Both the position numbers and the translations under genes were made by a program. Below, in pieces: positions 1 to 9,036 of a stretch of 64,000 bases of DNA (positions are counted from its first letter, which is position 1; every line of letters begins with the position of its first letter). The stretch comes from JBBIMS01 sp964531645. GTDB taxonomy: Bacteria > Acidobacteriota > Aminicenantia > JBFLYD01 > JBBIMS01. A model generated the notes under the pieces. It did no database searches, had not been told where the DNA came from, and worked only from the letters and a program-made list of their open reading frames with translations. Location of the stretch: NCBI GenBank assembly GCA_964531645.1, contig CAZHEF010000007.1:1-64000 (forward strand). Reading direction: 5' to 3'.

Positions 1-42
1 TTGAAGTGAATAAGCCCCACCTATTCCCTAAAATTGGCAGAG

Positions 43-360
43 TTACGGTTTAAAAAAGATAAAAGTTATAAAACATAAGAGAAGCAATGGAACAATGAAA
101 GAGCTGACTTTTTCTTGAGAAATTCTCCTTTCCTCTAAAGCTTTATAAACCACATATCTCATCTTCTCAAAAGCCTCTCTATCTATTGAAAAGGAGGGCT
201 TCCTCTTTAAATTCTGAAAGGATATTTTTTAATAATTCTTCAAGCTCTTTTATAAATACTTTGCACTCTGAAATATGTGATTCAAAATCAGATTTTCTTT
301 CACCTTCAATGTTCTACTTAAATACTCAAACAAAATTTTCTTTGCTCTTTTATGATTCAT
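43..360 (-). pseudogene. Broken anti-sigma factor (zinc-finger type), C-terminal membrane anchor
   Basis: An ATG overlaps the TGA of the upstream sigma gene (ATGA), as usual for sigma/anti-sigma pairs. Read in one frame it stops after about 36 codons. If the frame is changed near the middle, a segment with HISECKVF appears, resembling the HxxxC half of an anti-sigma zinc finger. Returning to the first frame near position 180 gives a coiled stretch and a hydrophobic tail (SSFIVPLLLLCFITFIFF) that would be a single membrane helix, ending at TAA 43-45. Total length is a multiple of three, so the two shifts compensate. Family assignment is inference from context and the short motif. Confidence 0.5.
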
Positions 361-854
361 TTTGTTTCTCTCCATATCTTTCTCAATCTTTCAAGCCCCC
401 TGTTTACCCTGCTTTTAACTGTTCCTAAAGGAATATTTAAGATTTTCCCTATCTCTTCGGATTCAAGCTCTTCAAAAAAACGAAAATGTATTACTTCTCT
501 ATATTTCAGAGGGAGCTTTTCAAGACATGTTCTTAGTCTCTCCTCTTTCTGAGGAAGGAAATCATTCTCAAGTCTTCTCTCTTCATATCCTCATAATTCA
601 AAGCTTTTCTTTCTTCTCCTGAGCTTCCTTTCATAATCCCTGCACAAATTCCTGGCTATATGGAATAACCAGGCCTTGAAGGGGATTGCTGAATTATATC
701 TCTCTATGTTCTTTACGACCCTTAGCCATGTTTCCTGAAAAATATCCTCTGCTACTTCTCTTTCAAGGGTCATTCTATAAATAAAATTGAAAAGAGAATA
801 TTTTGTCGCCATCATTATACCTTCAAGTTTCTTCCAATCATAAATCTCATTCAT
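357..854 (-). pseudogene. ECF-type RNA polymerase sigma factor interrupted by one in-frame TGA
   Basis: The first 87 codons encode sigma-70 region 2 (AEDIFQETW, then PFKAWLFHIARNLCRDY). An in-frame TGA at 591-593 stops the frame. Translation beyond it in the same frame, without any further stop until TGA 357-359, gives a typical region 4: LPLKYREVIHFRFFEELES, then EEIGKILNIPLGTVKSRVNR, a helix-turn-helix for the -35 element. So only one nonsense codon separates the two halves of a normal-length ECF factor of about 165 codons. It could be a nonsense pseudogene, a sequencing error or a readthrough site. UGA is an ordinary stop elsewhere in the window (coaBC, TonB receptor). Confidence 0.8.
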
Positions 855-966
855 TATCCATAATTATAATACGCTCTTATAGAAAGCGCGTTCCATTTTA
901 AAAGCTTCGTAAAAACTAATTAAATAGAAAAACTGACTACTTACTCTCTTGGATAAAATCTATTAA

Positions 967-1668
967 CTAAGTCTCACTCTTTCCCTTTGATGGGATTCCC
1001 TTGCCCAATTTTCCAAGACATTCTTTCATATCTTCCCATACAAGTTTTTTTAGTTCCTTGCTGGGGTTTCTCACAAGATATGCAGGATGGAATGTTGGCA
1101 TGACAGGTATATTTCTCCATTCAAACCAGTTTCCCCTTAATTTTGTAATTGGAACATTCTTTCCATAGAGGGTGATCAAAGGTGTTGAGCCGAGGGTTAC
1201 AATAATTTTAGGTTTTATTATTTCAATTTGCTCAAAGATATAATTTTTACATGCTTCGATTTCATCTTTTAAAGGAGTTCTGTTTCCAGGGGGTCTGCAT
1301 TTGATTATATTTCCGATATAAACATCCTCTCTCTTGAATCCCATTGCTTCTATTATTTTTGTTAGAAGTTGTCCAGCTTCACCTACAAATGGTCTTCCTT
1401 GGATATCCTCTTCGGCTCCGGGAGCCTCTCCCACGAAAATAATCTCAGCATCAGGTTTACCTTCTCCAAATACATAGTTCTTTTTACCCTCCCATAACCT
1501 GCATTCTTTACACTGAAAAACTCTCTCCTTAAGTCTTTCGAGCTTTTCTATTTTGTTCTCTGAAAAAAAAATTTGATCCTTCTGACGCTCTTTCTCCTTC
1601 TCTGCAAGAATCCATTCAAGACCAAGTTCCTTCAAATATTTTATCCACTCTAAAAGCTCCTCTTTCAT
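967..1668 (-). CDS. Uracil-DNA glycosylase, family 4 (Fe-S)
   Basis: Removes uracil from DNA arising from cytosine deamination, starting base-excision repair. The 233-residue protein has an N-terminal extension of about 50 charged residues, then CKECRLWEG with the CxxC of a 4Fe-4S cluster, the motif GEAPGAEEDIQGRPFVGEAG that binds uracil, more cysteine (KCRPPGNR), and the C-terminal motif HPAYLVRNPS that carries the catalytic-loop histidine. These are the marks of family 4 enzymes common in thermophiles and many bacteria. The start overlaps the coaBC stop by four bases (ATGA), so the two are translationally coupled at the end of the yicC-gmk-coaBC-udg run. Confidence 0.9.
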   Translation of the reverse strand: MKEELLEWIKYLKELGLEWILAEKEKERQKDQIFFSENKIEKLERLKERVFQCKECRLWEGKKNYVFGEGKPDAEIIFVGEAPGAEEDIQGRPFVGEAGQLLTKIIEAMGFKREDVYIGNIIKCRPPGNRTPLKDEIEACKNYIFEQIEIIKPKIIVTLGSTPLITLYGKNVPITKLRGNWFEWRNIPVMPTFHPAYLVRNPSKELKKLVWEDMKECLGKLGKGIPSKGKSET

Positions 1669-2849
1669 TTTTGAATGGCGAGTTTTTTCTCAATAAAATC
1701 AATAATAATAACTGCTATCTCTTTTTTACTCTTTATTCCAGTTGAAATTTTATTTCCATCCCTGTCAATTATGATAACCTCATTTAAATCCGAGCCGAAT
1801 CCTATATCCTTTCTCAAAACATTATTGGCTACAACAATGTCCATCCCTTTTGAAATCATTTTATTCCTTGCATTCTCTTCCAGATCCGATGTTTCCGCTG
1901 AAAACCCAACAATTAATCTGTTTCCTTTTTTATCTTTAATTTCTTCAAGAATGTCAGGGGTTTTTGTTAGCTCTATGGTCTCCAAAGTTTCTTTTTTAAC
2001 CTTTTCAGGTAAAGTAATTTTCGGTTTGAAATCAGCAGGAGCTCCCGCCATTACAATAACATCAACTCTTTCAAGATTCCTTATGACTTCATTTTTCATT
2101 TCTTCGGTGCTTTCTACTTTTACACTCTGAGCTCCAGATAGGGGTTTTAGATGAGTTGGTCCAGAAACTAAAATCACTTCCCCGCCTCTCTTTAAAATTT
2201 CTTCTGCAATAGAATATCCCATTTTACCTGATGAAGGATTTGTAATAATCCTAACAGGGTCAATTTTTTCATAGGTTGGACCAGCTGTAACAAGAAATTT
2301 TTTCCCCTTTAAGGTTTTTTTTCCTATTATTCTAATTACTCTATTTACTATTTCCTCAGGCTCTGCCATTCTTCCGATTCCTCGTTCTCCTGAGGCAAGT
2401 TCTCCTTCATAGGGACCTATAAACTCAACACCAATATTTTTTAATTTCTCAATGTTTTCCTGAGTTGCAGGATGAAGAAACATCTGAGAGTGCATGGCAG
2501 GAGCGATGAGAACAGGACACCTTAAAGCTAAATATATTGTTGAAAGGGCATCATCTGCAATTCCATTGGCAAATTTTGCAATTATATTTGCTGTTGCTGG
2601 AGCAACAAGAAGAAGATTCGCATTCTTAGTGATATCAATGTGGGTTATCTCACCGGATTTTCCTTTTTCAAATATATCCACAATTACCTTTTTTCCCGAG
2701 AGAATCTCAAGAGTCAACGGAGAAATGAGATTTAAAGAGTTTTTTGTCATAATACATTGAACTTCTATCCCTTCCTTTAAAAGACCTCTGAGAATGTCAA
2801 TTGCCTTAAAGGCTGCAATCGACGATGAAATTCCAAGCAAAATCTTCAT
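1665..2849 (-). CDS. coaBC: Bifunctional phosphopantothenoylcysteine decarboxylase / phosphopantothenate-cysteine ligase
   Basis: Catalyses two steps of coenzyme A synthesis: joining of cysteine to 4'-phosphopantothenate and FMN-dependent decarboxylation of the product. The N-terminal flavoprotein domain (about residues 1-175) begins KILLGISSSIAAFKAIDILR and holds the PAMHSQMF segment with the active-site PxMNxxM-type motif (here His replaces Asn: AMHSQM). The C-terminal CoaB domain (about 180-390) has TAGPTYEKIDPVRIITN and SSGKMGYSIA. 394 residues is normal. It overlaps gmk by four bases and udg by four. In many genomes rpoZ lies between gmk and coaBC; there is no room for it here. Confidence 0.95.
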   Translation of the reverse strand: MKILLGISSSIAAFKAIDILRGLLKEGIEVQCIMTKNSLNLISPLTLEILSGKKVIVDIFEKGKSGEITHIDITKNANLLLVAPATANIIAKFANGIADDALSTIYLALRCPVLIAPAMHSQMFLHPATQENIEKLKNIGVEFIGPYEGELASGERGIGRMAEPEEIVNRVIRIIGKKTLKGKKFLVTAGPTYEKIDPVRIITNPSSGKMGYSIAEEILKRGGEVILVSGPTHLKPLSGAQSVKVESTEEMKNEVIRNLERVDVIVMAGAPADFKPKITLPEKVKKETLETIELTKTPDILEEIKDKKGNRLIVGFSAETSDLEENARNKMISKGMDIVVANNVLRKDIGFGSDLNEVIIIDRDGNKISTGIKSKKEIAVIIIDFIEKKLAIQK

Positions 2850-3454
2850 TCTTCAATCTCCGATAAAATTTCTCTTACAATATCTTCTCTCCTTTTTCTT
2901 TTTGCCCTTTCAGCTAAAATAATTGAACTTAGCTCTGTAACAGCTCTCTTTAAATTATCATTAACTATTATATACTCAAAATTCTTCCATTCTTTAAGCT
3001 CTTCCTTTGCTCTTTTCAATCTCCTCTCAACAGTTTCATCATTGTTTTCCCTGAAAGAAAGCCTTTCCTTCAAGGCTTCCCAGGAAGGGGGAAGGACGAA
3101 AACTGTAACTGCATCAGTTATCTTCCTCTTTATTGAACCAGCACCTTGAATATCCACATCAAGGATCAAATCTTTCCCTTCGTTAAATGCCTTCTCGATC
3201 TCTGCAATGGATGTTCCATACAAGAAGCCGTGAACTTCAGCCCATTCCAAGAATTTATCTTTTTTAATCATGCTCTCGAATTCTTCCTGAGTAACAAAAT
3301 AATAATCAATTCCATGCTCTTCATTGAATCTTTGCGGTCTCGTAGTATAAGAAACTGAAAAATGGACATCAGGCAGTGAATTTAGAAGGAGTTTTATTAT
3401 TGTTGATTTCCCCACTCCCGATGGTCCTGTTATTATGAAAACAAGATTCTTCAT
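2846..3454 (-). CDS. gmk: Guanylate kinase
   Basis: Phosphorylates GMP to GDP with ATP. The 202-residue protein starts with a P-loop (ITGPSGVGKSTI), followed by the GMP-binding SYTTRPQRFNEEHGIDYYFV segment and LILDVDIQGAGSIK, all diagnostic of bacterial Gmk. The start ATG follows AAGGAG at a good distance. It lies 15 bases after the yicC-family gene and overlaps coaBC by four, matching the widely conserved yicC-gmk-coaBC order. Confidence 0.96.
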   Translation of the reverse strand: MKNLVFIITGPSGVGKSTIIKLLLNSLPDVHFSVSYTTRPQRFNEEHGIDYYFVTQEEFESMIKKDKFLEWAEVHGFLYGTSIAEIEKAFNEGKDLILDVDIQGAGSIKRKITDAVTVFVLPPSWEALKERLSFRENNDETVERRLKRAKEELKEWKNFEYIIVNDNLKRAVTELSSIILAERAKRKRREDIVREILSEIEE

Positions 3455-3469
3455 CCTTTCATCTCCTTA

Positions 3470-4336
3470 TTACTCTATATTTCTTAACTGTTCTTTAATC
3501 TTCTCAATAAAATCTTTAATCTGAACAGCAAAGGTGGAAATTTTCTCGTCCTCACTCTTTGAAAGAATAGATGTTGCCTCCCTCTGTATTTCAAGAGCTA
3601 AAAATTCCATTTTTTTTCCAACAGGCTCTTCCTTCTCAAGACATTTCTTGAACTCTTTTATATGAGTTTTTATTCTAACAATTTCCTCGGTTATATCTAT
3701 TTTCCTCAAGATTGTAAAAATCCCTTCCTCAGTTATCTTCCCCACCTTTTCAAGATTTTTTAGTAATCTCAAAGTTTTCTTCATCTTGCTTTTTATTTTA
3801 TTAATCTGATAACCTCCTCTTCCCTCTATCTTCTCAGTTAATCTCTCCACATTACCAATCATTCTCATTATTTCCTTCTCCATTTCTTTGCCTTCTTTCT
3901 CCTTTTCTCTGATCAGTTTTCTCAATCCTTTCTTTATTGAATTCTCTATAAAACTTAAAATATCATTGACAAGAAGGGATTGAGAGGGATTAATATTAAT
4001 AACGCCTGGAATTTCTGACAGATTTATAAATAACGAATTCATTTCCACCCCCGCATCTTTTAGCTCATCCGCAACTTTTTTTATCGCTGGTTTATTTAAA
4101 ATAATTTCCACCTGCTCATTTTTCTGGGAAAAAATGTTTACAAAGCATTCGATTCTCCCTCTTTTTATAAATTCGCGGATGAGCTGCAATGTCTTCTTCT
4201 CAACCTCTGCATATGGAAGGTTGACTTTTAAATATATATCCAGAGCTCTACTATTAAAGCTTTTAATTGTAAGAAAAATTACCAGATTATCTTTTCTGTA
4301 TCGTTCCTGGACGAAACCTGTCATGCTTCTGAGCAT
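3470..4336 (-). CDS. yicC: YicC/YloC family endoribonuclease
   Basis: The protein opens with the family signature LRSMTGF and ends with the conserved segment ALEIQREATSILSKSED. YicC family members have been shown to be endoribonucleases acting in RNA turnover. I start it at the ATG of MLRSMTGF (4336) because GGAG lies five bases upstream. An alternative GTG two codons earlier (4342) would overlap the stop of the ABC transporter by four bases. About 288 residues, the usual size. It sits immediately before gmk, the commonest arrangement for the family. Confidence 0.92.
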   Translation of the reverse strand: MLRSMTGFVQERYRKDNLVIFLTIKSFNSRALDIYLKVNLPYAEVEKKTLQLIREFIKRGRIECFVNIFSQKNEQVEIILNKPAIKKVADELKDAGVEMNSLFINLSEIPGVININPSQSLLVNDILSFIENSIKKGLRKLIREKEKEGKEMEKEIMRMIGNVERLTEKIEGRGGYQINKIKSKMKKTLRLLKNLEKVGKITEEGIFTILRKIDITEEIVRIKTHIKEFKKCLEKEEPVGKKMEFLALEIQREATSILSKSEDEKISTFAVQIKDFIEKIKEQLRNIE

Positions 4337-4338
4337 TT

Positions 4339-6135
4339 TCACTCCTTAATATCTGGAAATTGCAATGCGTAAAGATGGGCATAAAGTCCACCTTTCTTTA
4401 TAAGCTCGATGTGGGTTCCCGACTCAACAATTCTACCTTTATCGAGAACGATTATTCTGTCAGCCTTTCTAACTGTTGATAGCCTATGGGCGATGACAAT
4501 TATTGTCCTGTTTTTGGATAAATTTTCCATAGCTTTCTGGATCGCCCTTTCCGATTCCGAATCAAGCTGGGAGGTAGCCTCATCCATTATAAGAATTGGG
4601 GGCTCCTTTATAATTGCTCTTGCTATTGCTATTCTTTGCCTCTGTCCTATAGAAAGAAGTTGTCCCCTTTCTCCAATATTGCTATTGAATCCTTCTGGAA
4701 GTTTATTGATGAAATCAAAGCACATACTTATTCGAGATACCTCGACAATCTTATCTTCGCTTATTCCATTCACACCGTAAGTTATGTTATTTTTTATTGT
4801 ATCGTTAAAAAGTATAATATCCTGAGGGACAAGTCCTATCTGAGCCCTTAGAGATTCCAGAGTCCCCTCCCTTATATCCATTCCATCAATCAAAATCTGC
4901 CCCTCCTGAATATCATAAAATCTCAAAATGAGATTTATCAGGGTCGTTTTCCCTGCGCCACTAAGACCAACAATAGCAAGCATTTCCCCGGGTTTAACTG
5001 TAAAACTTATGTCTTTAAGAATTCTTGTTCCATCTCCATATCCGAAGGAAACATTTCTGAACTCCACCTCTCCCTTGAAAGGAGGGAATGGTTGAACCCC
5101 CTCTTTTTCTTTTACCTCTGGTTCTATACTCATCATTTCCTCAAATCTTTCAAGTCCAACTATTGCCTGCTGAATGTTAAAGTTAACTTTGCTTAGAATT
5201 TTAATAGGTGTATACATGAAAATCAAAGAAGATAGAAAGGTCGTAAATTGTCCAGGAGAAATTATTCCCCTGTTAATCTTGTAAGTTCCAAGATAAATAA
5301 TTAAAGCAACAGCAACTCCACCAAGAAATTCCATGAAAGGCGAGGTGAAATTGACTATTTTTGCTATTTTCCTGCTTGCATTCATATATTCCTCTGTCTT
5401 CCCCTGGAATCTCTTTTCTTCCTTTTTTTCTCTGTTAAAGGCTTTCACTACAGCATTACCTGAAATTGTTTCTACCAAAACATTTGATATCTCAGACATT
5501 TTTTTCTGACCTATGATTCCTTGTTTTTTCATCTTCTTACCAAGAATAACAATTGGAATCAACGATAATGGTAAAAGCAATATTGAAAATAAAGCAAGAC
5601 TCCAGTCCTGATAAAAAATAACTATTATCAATCCTAAAAGGGTGAAAGATTCTCTTATAAGGTCTCCAACAGTTTCTGAGAGAGCGAATTGAATTTTGTC
5701 TATATCATTTGTAACCCTTGAGATTAGCTCCCCTGTTGGCTTTGAAGAGAAAAAACTCGCTGATTGATTTATTAGGTGAGAATAAAGTTTATTTCTAAGA
5801 TCTTTTGAAACAAAAACCCCAACAACATTCATGTTATAGGAGGAGAAATATCTGAATATAAATTTGAAAAAGAATACAATTACAATTAAAATTGGAACGT
5901 AAATGTAGTAACTTTCCCTTTTAATCGAAAGAAGTCTTAGAAGAAAATCTCCAGATATAACAGGAAGGACTTTACCCATCCCTCTCTGGGGAATAAAGAG
6001 ATGATCAACTACTGGCTGAATGAGCAGAGCTGAGATAGAGGTGAAAATAGAGACCATCATCATGAAAATAAAAGCAACAAGTATTCTTCTCCAGTATGAA
6101 AAAAGCAAGGAACAAAGCTTAAAAAATTCCTTCAT
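4339..6135 (-). CDS. MsbA-like ABC exporter, fused membrane and ATPase domains
   Basis: A half-transporter of 598 residues: six membrane helices in about residues 1-325 and an ATPase domain in 340-598. Visible are Walker A (GLSGAGKTT), the signature as LSIGQRQRIAIARA (Ile for the usual Gly), Walker B (ILIMDEATSQLDSESER) and the H-loop (VIAHRLSTV). The overall pattern fits lipid or lipid A flippases of the MsbA type, but substrate cannot be read from sequence. It overlaps the Asd-like gene by four bases upstream and is two bases from yicC downstream, so it is translated in one operon with both. Confidence 0.88.
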   Translation of the reverse strand: MKEFFKLCSLLFSYWRRILVAFIFMMMVSIFTSISALLIQPVVDHLFIPQRGMGKVLPVISGDFLLRLLSIKRESYYIYVPILIVIVFFFKFIFRYFSSYNMNVVGVFVSKDLRNKLYSHLINQSASFFSSKPTGELISRVTNDIDKIQFALSETVGDLIRESFTLLGLIIVIFYQDWSLALFSILLLPLSLIPIVILGKKMKKQGIIGQKKMSEISNVLVETISGNAVVKAFNREKKEEKRFQGKTEEYMNASRKIAKIVNFTSPFMEFLGGVAVALIIYLGTYKINRGIISPGQFTTFLSSLIFMYTPIKILSKVNFNIQQAIVGLERFEEMMSIEPEVKEKEGVQPFPPFKGEVEFRNVSFGYGDGTRILKDISFTVKPGEMLAIVGLSGAGKTTLINLILRFYDIQEGQILIDGMDIREGTLESLRAQIGLVPQDIILFNDTIKNNITYGVNGISEDKIVEVSRISMCFDFINKLPEGFNSNIGERGQLLSIGQRQRIAIARAIIKEPPILIMDEATSQLDSESERAIQKAMENLSKNRTIIVIAHRLSTVRKADRIIVLDKGRIVESGTHIELIKKGGLYAHLYALQFPDIKE

Positions 6136-7103
6136 AGCATTGAAGCAACTCTCTGAAGAATGCTAATCACATTTCTTGCAAAACCTGACCTAAAATTATC
6201 TGCAACTGTCCAGATAGAATACCTGGATGGAAAATCGGTATTTTTTGAAATTTTTATGAATATTTCGTCCCTTCCAGCAACTGAAGCAGGGGTTGGAGTT
6301 TGACCACAGGAAAGAAACTTGAATCTGTTATTTTTCTTAAATTCTGTTTCTATATCTTCTATTTCTGGCTCTTCTTGAATTGTAAGAAATGTAATGACTG
6401 CGAAGCAGTGGAAAATCGGGGCTTTTATAACAGTTATAGTGGAAGATTTTACACCAAGAATTCTCTCAAGTTCTCTCACAATTTTTCTCTCATTTTTTTC
6501 ACTTTCAGGAATAAGATCAAATGCTCTTTGCTCCTTTAATATCTTCCTTGGAATAGATGTTGCATTAAGTATTGCAACAGTTTGATTTATGAACTCTTCA
6601 ACCCCCTCTTCCTGATATTCTGAAATAGGCTGAAAAGCAACTGAGGAGAGATTCTCAATTTCGAATTTCTCCTTTAATTGGTGAATAACAAGAGACAATA
6701 TTATGCTTACAGGATGGGGGTTTGTCATTATAAAGGATTTTTCAATAAGCTCGTGATTTATCCCATCCACTAAAAGAGGGACATTCTCATCTTCATTGAA
6801 AGAATTTGAAAGATCAACAATGAAAACACCTTCTTCCTTTGCCTTAGATAAAGCTTTCAACTCCATATCTTTTGAAGATGCAAGAAGAATAACCTTCGCC
6901 TCCTTAAAAATATCTTCTGTTGGATACCTTACTACATAAGGTTCCCCTCTAAATTCTGTTAAAAGGCTCCATTCCGATTCAACAGAAGAATCATAAAAAA
7001 ATATCTTTCCTATAGGAATTGAACTCCTTTCCAATGATTCCATTATTTCTTTACCTTTAAGACTTTTTATGCCGAGTATGGCTAAATTAATTGGGTTGCC
7101 CAG
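6132..7103 (-). CDS. Aspartate-semialdehyde dehydrogenase-like protein lacking the catalytic cysteine; probable CTG start
   Basis: The sequence follows the Asd fold: an N-terminal nucleotide-binding region, the middle VFIVDLSNSF segment and a C-terminal part with SCGQTPTPASVAGRDEIF. At the position of the catalytic cysteine (normally NPNC) it has NPHPVS, so it cannot form the thioester intermediate. The first ATG (7043) leaves out the first beta strand. Extending upstream in frame gives NLAILGIKSLKGKEIMESL, which aligns with the Asd N-terminus, to a CTG (7101-7103) placed six bases after a perfect GGAGG. The glycine-rich NADP loop is also degraded (GIKSLKG). Comparable Asd-like proteins (for example E. 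coli Usg) exist. Role unknown; coupled to the ABC exporter by a four-base overlap. Confidence 0.75.
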   Translation of the reverse strand: MGNPINLAILGIKSLKGKEIMESLERSSIPIGKIFFYDSSVESEWSLLTEFRGEPYVVRYPTEDIFKEAKVILLASSKDMELKALSKAKEEGVFIVDLSNSFNEDENVPLLVDGINHELIEKSFIMTNPHPVSIILSLVIHQLKEKFEIENLSSVAFQPISEYQEEGVEEFINQTVAILNATSIPRKILKEQRAFDLIPESEKNERKIVRELERILGVKSSTITVIKAPIFHCFAVITFLTIQEEPEIEDIETEFKKNNRFKFLSCGQTPTPASVAGRDEIFIKISKNTDFPSRYSIWTVADNFRSGFARNVISILQRVASML

Positions 7104-7220
7104 GGCTAACCTCCTATAAATAAAGTAAAAAATAAAAAATAAAAGGGAAAAAAGAAAAAGTGAAATTTGCTTTAAATTCTATCTTATAATTTTGCCTCCT
7201 GACTTCTACCTTTTGACTTT

Positions 7221-8003
7221 TCATTTTGCTTTTTCAATTGCCTCCTTTTTTAGAACTCGTTTTTTAAAGTTAGTATTAAGAGAGACAATCAGCGGAAAAA
7301 GAATGTAGGGGACTATCAGTGATAAAACCACAAAATGAGGAGCAACATATGCAATTGCTATTATTGAAGATAACACAAAAGCAAAAACAAGGTTTCTTCT
7401 TTTCATAAGTTCGAAATATTTAGAATTTGGATATTTTATTTTTGAAATCATAAGAAACGAGAGAATGAGAAGAAGAAGACTGATCGACCCATAAAAAATG
7501 GAACCTGAAAAATCATTTTTAAAGAGAAGAACAATACCTGAGAGAAGAATTGCAGATGCAGGTATTGGAAGCCCTATAAAAAAAGATTGCCTGATCTGTT
7601 CACTCATTGCAAGAACATTGTATCTTGCCAGCCTTATAACTCCTGCACTGAAATAGAGAAATGGAATTATCCATCCCTGGGGAACATTTTTAAGATATAT
7701 AGAATAGATAAGTAACGAGGGAGCAAGACCGAAGGATATGGAATCAGAAAGGGAATCAAGTTGTATTCCCAGTGGAGAGGTAGCCCGAAGGGAGCGTGCC
7801 ACAAAACCATCCATTACATCCATAAACCATGCAACTAAAATAAGTATGGCAGATATTTTGAAACGACCTTTTATTGCCTCCATTATGCTTAAAAACCCAA
7901 AAAACACATTTAAAAGGGAAAGAAGACTGGGAAAAACCTCAAGGGATAAGATTATCTTTCTAAAAGGTTGCCCCCCTTTTAATTTTTTCCTTTTTTTAAT
8001 CAT
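7221..8003 (-). CDS. pssA: CDP-diacylglycerol-serine O-phosphatidyltransferase
   Basis: Makes phosphatidylserine from CDP-diacylglycerol and serine at the inner membrane. The CDP-alcohol phosphatidyltransferase motif DG-x2-AR-x8-G-x3-D-x3-D is complete (DGFVARSLRATSPLGIQLDS and the following LSD), about residues 60-85, and the rest is a chain of hydrophobic helices. I start it at the ATG of MIKKRKK because GGAG stands six bases before it. A TTG four codons upstream is the alternative. The start overlaps the psd stop by eight bases, so precursor synthesis and decarboxylation are coupled. Confidence 0.92.
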   Translation of the reverse strand: MIKKRKKLKGGQPFRKIILSLEVFPSLLSLLNVFFGFLSIMEAIKGRFKISAILILVAWFMDVMDGFVARSLRATSPLGIQLDSLSDSISFGLAPSLLIYSIYLKNVPQGWIIPFLYFSAGVIRLARYNVLAMSEQIRQSFFIGLPIPASAILLSGIVLLFKNDFSGSIFYGSISLLLLILSFLMISKIKYPNSKYFELMKRRNLVFAFVLSSIIAIAYVAPHFVVLSLIVPYILFPLIVSLNTNFKKRVLKKEAIEKAK

Positions 8004-8622
8004 AAAACTCTCCAATTACGGTTTCTCCACCTCTAACTTTTTCTCCCGGCTTAACTGCGAGTTTTGGCTCTTCAGTTAAAAAAAGCTCAACTCTCGAACC
8101 AAAAATTATCATCCCTATCTTTTCCCCTGCTTTCACTTCTTGATTTTCTCTAATATTACAAATAACTCTCCTCGCAAGAATACCAGCAATCTGCTTCATC
8201 ACAATTTTTCCTTTTTCAGTGTTCATAATAATAATATTCTGTTCATTTCTTGTGGATTCTTTTCTATAAGCAGGCTTGAAATATCCAGGTTTGTAAATAA
8301 CCCTTTCAACTTTTCCATTTAAAGGAGATCTGTTAATATGAACATTTAAAGGAGACATAAAGATCGATATTTTGAAAAATTTTTTCCCTGGCAAAATCTC
8401 GTCTTCTTTTTCCTCCGTTTCTATAATCTTTCCATCTGCTGGAGAGAGAATTATATTCTCTCCGGAAGGGATACTTCTCGAGGGGTCTCGGAAGAAAAAA
8501 ATCATAAATAGAGAAATTATGAAAAAAAGAATGCCTAAAGGAATCAAAGGAAAAATAAATGATACTATAGATAAAACTAATGGAGTAACAATAAAAGGTA
8601 TGCCTTCTTTAGTTACTGGCAT
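7996..8622 (-). CDS. psd: Phosphatidylserine decarboxylase, short form
   Basis: Converts phosphatidylserine to phosphatidylethanolamine using a pyruvoyl group made by self-cleavage. The cleavage motif is FGSR near the C-terminus (IIFGSRVELFL), as in short-form Psd of about 210 residues. An N-terminal hydrophobic pair of helices and the conserved MSPLNVHINRSP segment are present. I start it at MPVTKEGIPFI (8622) because a GGAG lies five bases upstream and the family begins there. An upstream in-frame start at 8655 would overlap the DUF465 gene much more. Together with pssA this shows the cell makes phosphatidylethanolamine. Confidence 0.92.
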   Translation of the reverse strand: MPVTKEGIPFIVTPLVLSIVSFIFPLIPLGILFFIISLFMIFFFRDPSRSIPSGENIILSPADGKIIETEEKEDEILPGKKFFKISIFMSPLNVHINRSPLNGKVERVIYKPGYFKPAYRKESTRNEQNIIIMNTEKGKIVMKQIAGILARRVICNIRENQEVKAGEKIGMIIFGSRVELFLTEEPKLAVKPGEKVRGGETVIGEFYD

Positions 8623-8857
8623 TGTTCTCCATTCCCATCTTGAATTTGTTGACAAAAACTTGCATTTTATCCTTCAGCCCTAATTTTTCCTTTTTCAACC
8701 TTTTTTCCTCCAGTTTTTCCTCCTCGGTCAAATATGACTTTGACCAAAGTTCTTTAAGTCTTTCCTCACATTGTTGATGGAGTTCGTAAAGCTTTCTGAA
8801 TTCCTCATTCTTTTCAATCAGCATTTTTCTTATTTCTTCTTCCTTTAGATTTATCAT
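8609..8857 (-). CDS. DUF465/YdcH-like small coiled-coil protein
   Basis: An 82-residue, strongly charged, almost entirely helical protein beginning MINLKEEEIRKMLIEKNEEF, with LYELHQQCEERLKEL in the middle and a Lys-rich second helix. This is the pattern of the DUF465 (YdcH) family, whose function is unknown. GGAGG precedes the ATG by six bases. The end overlaps the psd start by 14 bases. Confidence 0.75.
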   Translation of the reverse strand: MINLKEEEIRKMLIEKNEEFRKLYELHQQCEERLKELWSKSYLTEEEKLEEKRLKKEKLGLKDKMQVFVNKFKMGMENNASN

Positions 8858-9036
8858 TCAAACCTCCATTAAAAATTTACAAGTCAAAAACAAAAAGTTA
8901 AAAGGTGAAAGGTTAAATGGATAGTTGAAGTTTGAAAATTGTGAAAGGTATGTCCTCCATCTTTTAAATCGCATCTAAATCACCTGCTCTTCAATTCTTA
9001 ATTTTAACTTTTGTCTTTTTCCTTTTAATTTTTTCA

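Noticed and set aside
591..593. UGA as a sense codon in this genome
   Set aside because: coaBC (TGA at 1665-1667) and the TonB receptor (TGA at 53395-53397) end normally at UGA and conserved Trp are UGG, so the code is standard.
1675..2130. Long plus-strand frame of 151 codons opposite coaBC
   Set aside because: It is the antisense shadow of a well-conserved enzyme and has no family features.
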